Positions 19,951 to 29,058 of a DNA stretch of 64,000 nucleotides are shown piece after piece. A program made the translations under genes and the position numbers. The DNA comes from Scheffersomyces stipitis CBS 6054. Lineage: Eukaryota > Ascomycota > Pichiomycetes > Serinales > Debaryomycetaceae. The DNA lies in the NCBI RefSeq assembly GCF_000209165.1, contig NC_009048.1:434001-498000 (forward strand), in the 5' to 3' direction. How positions within the stretch are numbered: the first letter of the stretch is position 1; the number at the start of each line of letters is the position of its first letter. Below the pieces are notes generated by a model, which had not been told where the DNA came from, did no database searches, and saw only the letters and a list, made by a program, of their open reading frames with translations.

Positions 19951-21445
19951 GTGAATTCGACAGATCGTGGAGTAGGCATTCAGAGCGACGTGTGCCAAAA
20001 GGATTTGGGAGAATAGGAGACGGCCGGACAATTTCTGTCAGATGCATTATCTTATCGCTCCGTTAGTCCAGAGTGAGTGTATGCCAGATTGGGAAGTCCA
20101 GCCAAACAGAACACGCCAAATAGGCCCAGTAAGCAGGCCACGAATGGTTCAGACACGGAGAAGGTGTAGTCACAAGAGAGGCGAAGAAGTGTCGGCACAG
20201 AGGAACAACTGTCGGACACTAATTTGTTGAATTAATTTAGCAATCGCTGGAGAGTTTGAGTTTCCAGTTCAGAAGTGCTGGAGAGATCAAGAAACGGAAC
20301 AATTAAGAGGCCAATTGGCCAATTGGTTACCAGAAATGTTGGAATTGCTGAGATTGACCGAGAATACGAATGACAATGAGTCGGTCCAATTTGGAAGGTA
20401 ATTAGTCCAATTCAAATTGGCTCAATATGAAACACGAGCCATAATTAACCAATATAATTTACAACTCTACTATCTATTATTAACTCCCGGAGCCTGCTAC
20501 AATCCTCTCAGGAACCGTCCCGTGGACGCTATCGATTTCACCCTAATTTAACGCAACCCCTCGAATCTGAACATTAAAGGAGCAAGGCAACTTTCGTACC
20601 TTATCACCTTCACTCATGTGGTTCCAGTCTGGCTTGCTGGTAAAGGAGGGGCACCCGTCTATACACGCCCAATATTCGTTATCGCTGGTACGTCCACTAC
20701 TCCAATTTAATTTGGGTTCCTGCTTGGTTCGTCTGGGGGCCAGTGAAATTGGCAATTGAACTTTCCATATTGGTTCTGATCTCGTTTCTCTGTCTGATAA
20801 GCTTATCGTGTCAATGCTGTCTGTTTAGACTGTTCGACGCAGAAGCTCTTATTTTTCACGACTTCCACATTCTGACACGAGAATTTTTCACTATGGACCT
20901 GTGAACAATTTAGCTGGCTAGCCTACACCAACTGAGTCTTTGTACCTAGCTCTATCTGAACTAGTCAATTACACGCCATTCTCTTCTTCACTACCATCTT
21001 GAAACCCCCTCTATCTGGGCGATATCTCTGGCCAATGGCGTCGTCTGGCTAAACCCCCACCAATTATGGCCATTGCCCCACTTTCAGGCTAAACTCCTTC
21101 ATTCGTTAAATGCTCTGTATCCAGGATTCTTGTTTTTCCGAGCCGATTAGTCTGTATGGAACCTTGATTCAGTCTTCGATAGCTATTTCTTCTATCGGTT
21201 CTCCTATTGGTAACTCCCATTGTTCAGATTATTTACCTTTGTTGATTGTTAGCAGTATTTCTACTTTTCCTACTACTCCTACTTTTGCTAGTAGTGCTTA
21301 CTCTCTGCTTCTACTGCCATCCTACTCTTTACCATTACTACTATTATTATATTATTTATTATAGATTAGAACTATTTACCTGGCAGGATTTTCTCCGAAA
21401 CCGAAATCTATCAATGTCAATTGGGGATAATATGTTGCAAATTAC
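19951..21445. other. Distal GLN1 upstream region
   Basis: About 1.5 kb with no gene I can support. It holds a further pair of TTATC cores near 20047-20056, a perfect 16-base palindrome made of two CCAAT/ATTGG boxes at 20311-20326 with more CCAAT copies to 20450, and pyrimidine-rich runs towards 21400. A 70-residue minus-strand ORF at 20543-20755 has no recognisable match. Confidence 0.5.
20311..20326. repeat. Palindrome CCAATTGGCCAATTGG
   Basis: Perfect 16-base inverted repeat that contains two CCAAT boxes on each strand. CCAAT is the core bound by the Hap2/3/5 complex. It lies about 1.06 kb upstream of GLN1. Confidence 0.7.
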
Positions 21446-21535
21446 TTAAGCTTCTTCTCCAAGCTCGATGTCAGTATCCACATCTGCGTCGTTTTCGCTC
21501 TCTTCAACCTCTTCCACCTCCACCACAACCACTTC

Positions 21536-21567
<32 letters not shown>

Positions 21568-23794
21568 CTTCTTCCTGAACTTCAGGAGCCTCTTCGGCTT
21601 CGACCACTTCTTCTGTCTCAGAGTTTTCATCGATTGTCTCTTCTGTCTCAGAGTTTTCATCAACAATTTCCTCTGTGTCGGAGCTTTCGTCGTCTACTAT
21701 CTCCTCTGTGTTAGAGCTCTCGTCGTCTACTATTTCCTCAGTCCCAGAACTTTCATCTTCGACTATTGCCTCCGTATCGGAGCTTTCATCTTCGACTATT
21801 GCCTCTGTGTCGGAGCTTTCATTTTCAACTATCTCCTCTGTCTCTGAATTTTCATCTTCAACTATCTCCTCTGTTTCGAAATTTTCAGCTTCACTGCTTT
21901 CCACAAATTGTTCTTTTTCAGAGTCTAAATGTTCTTCCACAATCTCAGCTTCATCATTGTTAATAGGATCAACGTCCTCAACAGCAGATTCCACTTCCAC
22001 CTCTTCAATGGCAGAGTCTTCGGACACAACTTCAGGAATGGGTTCCTGAACTTCTTCAACTGTTTCTTCGAACCTCTCTTCGGCGTCCACATTCTCTTCT
22101 TCCAATTTTCTCACCGTGGCTTCCCTCAATTGGAAAGCAACGTTGGCCTTAGCTCTGACCAATCTCAAGTAGTCATCATTGTCACGAACTAAATAGTTGA
22201 TATGGAACTCTACATTCTTCAAATAGTCGTTCCATCCGTCCAAGCCAAGAGCCTTCAAGTCCTTGTTGTTGCTAGTTTTGTACTCATTAGCAGTGTCAAA
22301 AATGAAGTCTCTGAACTTGAAGATATCTTCCTTGACTCTGTGGAATCTCTTCCAAGTTTTCCAAGTGATTTCATCGTCTTCCAATTCAAGCTCGTCCAAG
22401 ACCAGCGTCAACTGTTTGGAAAACTCTTGAATAGTAGTCTCAGAAAACGATTCCAAGATATCGATTGTATCCTGAACCACTTTGAAATACTCTACTAATA
22501 CCTGATCATGGGTATCCACAAGGAGTTGTTGAATGGCCTCCGATGCTCCTTCAGGCAACTTGTAAGTAGCAGCGATGTCGTCCCTGATTTCCTGCCTTGA
22601 AACAGTTTCAATTGTTGAGTCGTTAGTCTGCTTGATCTTCTCATAGTCCTTATTGATCTCAGAAATCTTCTTGCTGAGAATCTGGTACTGAGAATAACAA
22701 TCCTTCTGCAAGTTCAGCAAAAGAATACTGATTTGCGGCTTAATCAGTTCAATGGAGTTGTTGACAATGGGCTTCATTTCTATCTCCAAGTTGCTCTGGG
22801 CCAACTGCAATGTCTTGTTAACTTTGGTCTCCCAGAATTGCAATTCTTCATTGATTCTCAACAATGTAGGATCTTGAATTGCTTCTACGCTGACATCGCT
22901 CGTTGGCACACTTTCGTCAGTTACGGTAATTGTCGAGGTTAAAAGTACCACAATAGGCTCTTCTTCCTCGTCTGAGACATCGCTGTCGTAATCCTCGTCA
23001 TCAGTGGTTTTGTCAGAAACCTTGTTCAAGAGATCCTTCACGATCTCAGCTATGTTTTTCTTCTGGACATCGCCTTTCAGCTTTATGTTGCTATAGAACT
23101 GGTTGAATTTGATCAAGTTCTTAAATTCCTGTTGGAGGAAACGACCCTTCTGCTGTAAGTTGATTGAACTCTTCTTTTCCAACAACTTGGTTACGATGTC
23201 CTGATAACACAAAATGAGTTTCTGGACGAATTCAATTGATGTTACAAAATTTACAGCGTTGTTCACTGCCGAACTAACCCCGAACTCGTCCAACTTGCCG
23301 TAGGCTACTCCGCCGTAAACATACACGTTCAATTTGGCGACACGGAAGTAGAACAAGAGCCTGAAGCGGGCTTTTTCTACATATCGCCAGATCTCAGGAT
23401 ACACGTTACGTTCCAAGTAGTCCGTGAGTTCAAGAACTTTACGATGGTATGTCACACATGCGTTTTCAAAATGGGTGCTGATTTTGTAGTTTTCGTCAAG
23501 ACCCAAGACAAACTGTTTGGTAGAATCTACAGCCTGCGAAATGTGCAAAGACTCATCGACAGCAACAAGACGCGGTTCAACTACATTGGTATAGACAGGC
23601 AACACCGATTCATGGAATACTGGCTTCAAGTAACTGTTGCTAAACGTACACGTATGGTACACCACCGGCAGCAAGCTGTGGAGCTCCCCTGCGGAGTGGA
23701 TGTATGGATCAGCAATGGGACAAACATAGGTTAAAGTATAGAACAAGTAGCCCAACGCAACAGCCACAGGCCATGCGTATCTGAAAAAGGCCAT
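21446..23794 (-). CDS. Membrane-anchored or secreted coiled-coil protein with acidic repeat tail; possibly She10/Osw7-like
   Basis: 782 residues, not firmly recognised. An N-terminal hydrophobic segment (WPVAVALGYLFYTLTYV) acts as signal peptide or anchor, followed by Cys25 and a YHTC motif at about 45-48. A region of about 250 residues is predicted largely helical; a central coiled-coil-like part runs from about 330 to 600. The tail holds nine tandem 10-11-residue acidic units of the type SDTEEIVDDES (about residues 632-730) and a run of 12 Glu (about 741-752) encoded by a CTT/GAA microsatellite. The layout recalls the fungal She10/Osw7 spore-wall proteins, but I cannot confirm that. The small protein at 26575-27024 shares the N-terminal layout. 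Confidence 0.6.
21538..21574. repeat. Trinucleotide microsatellite (CTT/GAA)12
   Basis: Uninterrupted CTT run on the plus strand that encodes 12 consecutive Glu on the minus strand. Such tracts vary in length between strains. Confidence 0.95.
21600..21900 (-). repeat. 33-bp (some 30-bp) tandem coding repeats
   Basis: About nine degenerate units of 30-33 bases encoding acidic 10-11-residue repeats with the core TEEIV plus D/E/S residues. Adjacent copies are nearly identical, especially around 21740-21820, suggesting recent duplication within the array. Confidence 0.85.
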
Positions 23795-24175
23795 GGTACT
23801 GCTATTACTTGCTGTTTATGTGATTGGGACAGAAATCCTCTTTTTCGAGCGAATATGGAAGAGTTGGTGGAGAAGAAGAAGATGGAAAAATCGTGATAAA
23901 AACATAAACACACGTTTAGTGATGATAACTTTTTTTCGGCTCGATCCTGCAGGAAGACTTATCATATAGGACTCAAGTGTCAATTTTTCACTCTTATACT
24001 GTATTTGGTTGGGCTTCCATTATCGCTGCTGATGTGAAAGAGATGTGGATACGATTGTGTATTGGTGTTTAAATGAAATATCGAAAGAATAGACTTTTTA
24101 TTGCCAAAAATGGTGCTTTTAGTGTCGTTTATGTCCCAATAAATGGCTGCGAAAAACAAAACTTTTAAGTTTTGT
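23795..24175. other. Intergenic: promoter of the acidic-repeat protein and permease 3' flank
   Basis: About 380 bases between minus-strand genes. AT-rich, no gene seen. Confidence 0.6.
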
Positions 24176-25759
24176 TTATACCACTTGCCTTTTCTCAAAT
24201 GCAAACGGAGACTGTTCTGTGAATATATCAATTGTTTCTATATCTACAAGAAGTGGCTCGTTCCAGTACCACAGAAGCGACAACGACGACACCACAAGGA
24301 TGATCAGTGTTAGGTAGCAGCTCAAAAAGTTGTTCCAGTCAAATCGCCAGATGTTTAGCACCCCGTTTCCTACTATGATAGCACAGATACTAACAATGGA
24401 GACGTAGTTTAAAAATTTCAAGAGACGAGGATGATTCAGCCTGAAAACAAGTGTGCTATAGTCTAACTTGTTAAACTTGAGGGTTTCCAAGAAGCGCAAA
24501 TAACTCACCATTATGAACAACCACATGATCAAGCCAGATGTAGCGCAAACGTTTACAAGCAAATTGAACAACACGGAAATAGTCTCAACTCTGGAAAAGA
24601 GAGATATTAATCCTATTGACGATGTCAACAAAATTGCCATTTGTGGCACACCTTTGGTATTTGTTTTGCCCAAAAACTTGGGCATGTATTCTTCTTCCAC
24701 CATCGACACCAAGCACCTGGAGCCAAAGTATATGTTGGAATTGGCAGCAGAAACCATCGACACAAGAATAACAAAGTTGAAGATACTGAGAATAAACGAG
24801 CTTGCACCGATTCCACAGTTGATCAATCCAATGAGAAATGGTGACGAAAATATATCGTCGTCGCCAGATGTCAATCGGGTATCATTACACGGGATCAACA
24901 ATGTCAACAAGAAGAGAGTAGTTATATAGAACACTACTATTCGGACCAAAACATACTTTATAGCCTTGGGCAAGTTTATATGAGCGTCGCGGATTTCTCC
25001 TGAACAGATAGCAATGGACTCTATAGATTGAAATGTAAAGCAACTTGATACTAGAGATGCCATAACATTCAAAATCTTGGATCCAACGCGATTTTTAACT
25101 ACATGCAAAGTATCGACACCCCAGAGCAAGTCTTTGGACCAGTATTTGAAGCCTATACCGTTCTTTGTGAGTATGTACGTGCTTAGAACGATCCAGCAAG
25201 TGATGAACAGAATCTTTAGGATGGAGATCACAAATTCAATCTCGCCGTAGAAGTTTACTGGTAGCAAGTTAAACAGAGTAAGAACGAGCCAGACGCCAAA
25301 AATGATCCATAATTGGTTACCATCGTTGACGAAAGGGAGGGCATTGCTCCAGAACGATAATACGGAATAGATAAGTGACAACTCCAACGCCAATGTGATG
25401 GACCAAGACAACCAATAGATGATGTTTATGGCTAATCCGACACTGTTAGATAAGAATTTGAACTGGAACTGGCAAACTGAACCGTTTATGGGCATATAAC
25501 ATGACATTTCTCCTACTGACTGAATCACAGTATAACATATCACTGCAATATAAGCGTACGACAACAAGCTGATAATGGGTCCATTGACCAAAGCATTGCG
25601 GACCCCAAGAAACAAACCTGTCCCTATAATCCCACCAATCAGGATCATTGAGATATGGCGAGAGTTAAGGAGCCTCTTCGTATGAACATGATCATGGTGT
25701 ACGGAAAGAATGTGGCTATTGGGGCTAGAAGAACTCAATAACGGAGAAGTTTCGGACAT
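24176..25759 (-). CDS. Amino-acid permease of the yeast AAT (YAT) family
   Basis: A 527-residue plasma-membrane transporter with about 12 hydrophobic segments, of the APC superfamily. The start of the core, RHISMILIGGIIGTGLFLGV, is the family's TM1 signature, and VGEMSCYMPINGSV is the TM3-region consensus; FTFQSIESIAICSGEIRDAHINLPKAI is the TM6 region. It would import amino acids, or related compounds such as carnitine or polyamines, by proton symport. Substrate cannot be told from sequence. The soluble N-terminus is short (about 35 residues before TM1) and has one Lys, which could accept ubiquitin. Flanked on both sides by the possibly paralogous small and large anchored proteins. Confidence 0.88.
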   Translation of the reverse strand: MSETSPLLSSSSPNSHILSVHHDHVHTKRLLNSRHISMILIGGIIGTGLFLGVRNALVNGPIISLLSYAYIAVICYTVIQSVGEMSCYMPINGSVCQFQFKFLSNSVGLAINIIYWLSWSITLALELSLIYSVLSFWSNALPFVNDGNQLWIIFGVWLVLTLFNLLPVNFYGEIEFVISILKILFITCWIVLSTYILTKNGIGFKYWSKDLLWGVDTLHVVKNRVGSKILNVMASLVSSCFTFQSIESIAICSGEIRDAHINLPKAIKYVLVRIVVFYITTLFLLTLLIPCNDTRLTSGDDDIFSSPFLIGLINCGIGASSFILSIFNFVILVSMVSAANSNIYFGSRCLVSMVEEEYMPKFLGKTNTKGVPQMAILLTSSIGLISLFSRVETISVLFNLLVNVCATSGLIMWLFIMVSYLRFLETLKFNKLDYSTLVFRLNHPRLLKFLNYVSIVSICAIIVGNGVLNIWRFDWNNFLSCYLTLIILVVSSLSLLWYWNEPLLVDIETIDIFTEQSPFAFEKRQVV

Positions 25760-26574
25760 CTCCGTTGTTGGCAGCTGACAGTTGCATCCGCTTACGTCGA
25801 AGAATTAGAGTGGAAAACTGCTGGACACACAAAAGAAGAGTAGCAGACGGAAAGAGCTGAATGTATGAAGTGAAAAATAGCAATCGATACTAATAATTAT
25901 TTCCCATAGTTAAGAAAAATGCGAACCCCAGATTTTTCAATTTTGACGAACTTTGACGAAGGAGACGGAGACGGGAGTACCAAGCAACAAAATCATTGCT
26001 TTTATAAGAGTAAACATGAAAAGACGAATTAGAAAGCAGTCGAAGCCAGAATGAAAATATACATTTTCGTATCAGCCAATACACTGCCAGCTATTAGTAT
26101 TACTGAGTTTCTAAACTACGAAGCTACCCAAGGATGACACAAATCTTGTCGCACTGGAAAAAACTGCTTCACATGCCACTAATTACCCCAGCTTGGGCGA
26201 TGGAATACCCGGATTTACGTCACAGATGTCTCCGGAGCTATAAGGATATTATAAGGGTATATATATTGGAATTATATAGCCGTACAGATCAAGTATACTA
26301 CTTGTACGGAAATCAGCGAAAAAATAGAATATACAAGAGAGACGAAAAACCCTGGCTAGAGATGTAGATTTAGACTGTAAGTTTCACAACGGACGATCAC
26401 GTACTTAAGCTGGTACGCATGTAAGTCACTATTTCACGGCGTAGATCATTCACATTCTCTGAATTCATTGACCAATTGAGCAGATTGAACAATTACGTCT
26501 TCACAAAAATGCTAACGACCATTCTTCTATAGTCAAAGTCAAGGCATTTTCACTCTCGAAATTTTCAATCACAC
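25760..26574. other. Intergenic: permease promoter
   Basis: About 800 bases, no gene seen. An AT-rich block with TATATA lies around 26255-26275. Confidence 0.55.
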
Positions 26575-27024
26575 TTATTCAGCAGCTTCCTCAACAGCCT
26601 CCTTGACTTCCTCCACCTTCTCTTCGGCACCGACCAACAAGGCCTTTACACGGTGGAACTGGTGGTCAAAATGTTCGACGACATGGAACTCAACGAAGTC
26701 GACCGCTTGCAAAACTGGCTTGAGCACAGGGAACAAGTAAGTAGCGTAGGTCTGTCTGAGCAAAGCAAGTTTCTGAGCACCCTCGTACTTGATGAACAAT
26801 GGGTGGGCGTGAATTGTTCTGTCCAAGAAAGCGTGGACGTTGTTGGAGCCAGTCTGGAGCGAGCCACACACGTAGTTGTGGTAAGGCTGAGCAGGCTGGA
26901 TCAAAGCACCCACGTCGAAGGGCGAGCTTTCTCTGACTTGGTGGCACTTGTAGTCGTGCAAGTAGAAAGTGTAGAAGAGCAAGAAGCAGGCAAGATAGCA
27001 CTTGATTTTTCCGAAGGCACTCAT
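26575..27024 (-). CDS. Small signal-anchored or secreted protein, possible paralogue of the 21.4-23.8 kb protein
   Basis: 149 residues from the only in-frame ATG; codon use is strongly biased, suggesting good expression. The N-terminus KIKCYLACFLLFYTFYLHDY is a signal peptide or anchor. It is followed by a Cys, about 25 residues, and YHNYVC, then a mostly helical region and an acidic tail rich in EEKVEEVKEAVEE. The larger protein to the left has the same order: LFYT near the end of the hydrophobic segment, a Cys, about 22 residues, and YHTC. Function unknown. TACTAAC lies just upstream of the ATG on the coding strand, but no convincing acceptor site follows, and the ATG gives an N-terminus that aligns with the larger protein. 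Confidence 0.65.
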   Translation of the reverse strand: MSAFGKIKCYLACFLLFYTFYLHDYKCHQVRESSPFDVGALIQPAQPYHNYVCGSLQTGSNNVHAFLDRTIHAHPLFIKYEGAQKLALLRQTYATYLFPVLKPVLQAVDFVEFHVVEHFDHQFHRVKALLVGAEEKVEEVKEAVEEAAE

Positions 27025-27712
27025 AGTTAGTAGGGGCAATTAGGCGTAATTGGTGGCAAGAGCTAAAAACAAGAAAACGAGTTCAACAATTGGAATTTGT
27101 ACCTTTATATACTTCCTGGACTTCACACCCAAATCCAACGATCCCCCCGGCAATAGGGAGGCAACACAAAGCGCCGAAAGTCTAACAATCGCTAACAAAA
27201 ACGAGAACGTGAAATTTTGTTAGTCGTTTCTTGCACATGGTCCTGTAGACTCCAGTGACATTCGACCTGAACCTGCTCACTACTGAGTAGAGTAGCACAT
27301 GCTGTTATGAGCCTGGCCTGGAGTTACTCCATACTTAACTCGTTTTGCGACTCAGAATGTCACACAAGAATTTGGCCCCACGTACAAAATAAATGTTGAG
27401 TGCGATGAGTTGGTTTTCTGTTTGGAAATATTCCCAATCAGGCAACAGTGCTGCTTTCACTGGTGTTGCAGCCAGAACAGCCTAAATTGCAGCTGTTTAC
27501 CTTTTACCACTTTCGGGTCCCTAATGGAGCACATCTCGAGTCCCTGATTCGAGCTGCAAACTCAGTTCCGATCCCGAAATCAGGTGTGCCTCAGTCAACA
27601 CACACTGAAGCTGCCACATTAGCCTCTTTAGCCCCAGTTAATACACAACTTTATACCTTATTCTTCTGTAATTGAATTCCTCCTTAGCTCTTTCTTGCAT
27701 TGCAACACCTCC
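27025..27712. other. Divergent promoter region
   Basis: About 690 bases between the small anchored protein (minus) and the KAST-repeat protein (plus). No gene seen. Confidence 0.6.
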
Positions 27713-28960
27713 ATGAACGACGTCTCCAACAAGGAGAACGTCCTCCGCACACCAACCACCCTCAACAAGAGAAAGTCGTACTCCATTCTCTCGCCTGTAA
27801 CCAGCAGCTACAATCTTAACAAACCCGTCTTGAGAGCCAAACAGGACAAAATCAAAAATGAGAGAGTCATAAGTGAATCGACAGGCCTTGTCAAGTTCGC
27901 CTTGTCGACAAGCAAACCTCCGTCGTCTCTATCTTCTCCCTTCTCCTCTACGCCGTCGCAGAACACCTCCACATCTGTCACTCCTGTCAGATCTGGCTTG
28001 CCCGTTTATATCCCCATTGACAATAAAGTTGTCCATAAAGTCCAAAAAGAAGAAACAGACTACAGATTCATCCAAGATGAGCTCTTACAACAGTACGCCC
28101 AAATACAAAGAGAAATGATGGAATACGAAAAGAAAATCGAACTATGCAAATTTGAACTCTTGGAAATCTCCACGAAATTAGAATCTTGCAAGAGGGATGA
28201 GATGGTGGCAGAAATCAGGAAACAGAGAACTCCTTCCAACGACCTCGACCTCTACAAGAAGGTCCATCAGCAAACAGAATCACAAATAAATTCCATAGAA
28301 AAAGAATTCTCGGTGTCTCATCCGGAAGAAACTGTCTTTATAGACTCTTTAAAGAAAAGAGCCTCTACTGTATTCTCCATTAACAATTCAAATGTCAACA
28401 ATGTTCAAACTTCAGAAATTGAATTGAAGTTAAATACCTTGAAGAACAAAGCATCTACTATGTTCAATGCATCTAACATTACAAACACATTTGAAGAATT
28501 GAGTCAAAATGTGAACAAGAAGGCATCCACCATTTTCCAGGTTCCATCAAAAGAAAGTGATATTCAAGGCTTGCTAAACTCATCAAACGAGAAGTTCGAT
28601 GAGATATCCCATAAGACTTCAAAGTTCTTCAACGATGTTGTCAATAACTTATCGCCAAAGAAAACTGAATCTACAAACAAGAATACCCTCTTCAACACCA
28701 AGATAAATTACACACTCAATAACCTTTCGAAGAATTTCAATCTCAACTTCAACAAGAAACAGGATGAAGATCAGGAGAAGGAGTTAATTTTCAACAGCTC
28801 TTTCAACTTTGATAACTTGAACCTCAACGAAACTCCTATCACAGAAGTCTTCCTGCCAAACGATGATAACATAGACAGTTTGAGGATTATATATGAAGAC
28901 GATGATGATCAGGATATTGTTGATATTGACGATTGCAATAGTTCCTTCGAAGATCACTAA
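27713..28960 (+). CDS. Unknown protein with KxAST(V/M/I)F repeats and coiled coil
   Basis: 415 residues from the first ATG (MNDVSNKENVLRTPTTLNKR); I do not recognise the family. The N-terminal about 100 residues are Ser/Thr/Pro-rich with several TP and SP sites, including TPTT and LSPVT, fitting a CDK substrate. Residues about 120-180 form a coiled coil (QDELLQQYAQIQREMMEYEKKIE). From about residue 210 to 315 the motif KKRASTVF, KNKASTMF, NKKASTIF and a weaker HKTSKFF recurs at spacings of 30, 24 and 31 residues. The tail is acidic (YEDDDDQDIVDIDD). Codon use supports a real gene. The name KEN-like start (SNKENV) could be a degradation signal of the anaphase-promoting complex, which with the TP/SP sites hints at a cell-cycle protein; this is inference. 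Confidence 0.72.
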   Translation: MNDVSNKENVLRTPTTLNKRKSYSILSPVTSSYNLNKPVLRAKQDKIKNERVISESTGLVKFALSTSKPPSSLSSPFSSTPSQNTSTSVTPVRSGLPVYIPIDNKVVHKVQKEETDYRFIQDELLQQYAQIQREMMEYEKKIELCKFELLEISTKLESCKRDEMVAEIRKQRTPSNDLDLYKKVHQQTESQINSIEKEFSVSHPEETVFIDSLKKRASTVFSINNSNVNNVQTSEIELKLNTLKNKASTMFNASNITNTFEELSQNVNKKASTIFQVPSKESDIQGLLNSSNEKFDEISHKTSKFFNDVVNNLSPKKTESTNKNTLFNTKINYTLNNLSKNFNLNFNKKQDEDQEKELIFNSSFNFDNLNLNETPITEVFLPNDDNIDSLRIIYEDDDDQDIVDIDDCNSSFEDH

Positions 28961-29058
28961 GTAGAGTTATTTTTACTTCATATGCCGTTTGTAGCGATTT
29001 CATTATTGATTATTAAATAATAGTCTATATGTTAAATTATACATTAAAACTCATTTCT

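Noticed and set aside
24513..24929. 138-residue plus-strand ORF inside the permease
   Set aside because: Antisense to a certain 12-span permease; no independent match.
27024..27036. TACTAAC just upstream of the small protein's ATG suggested an intron
   Set aside because: No acceptor at a normal distance that keeps the protein; the ATG gives an N-terminus that aligns with the related larger protein.
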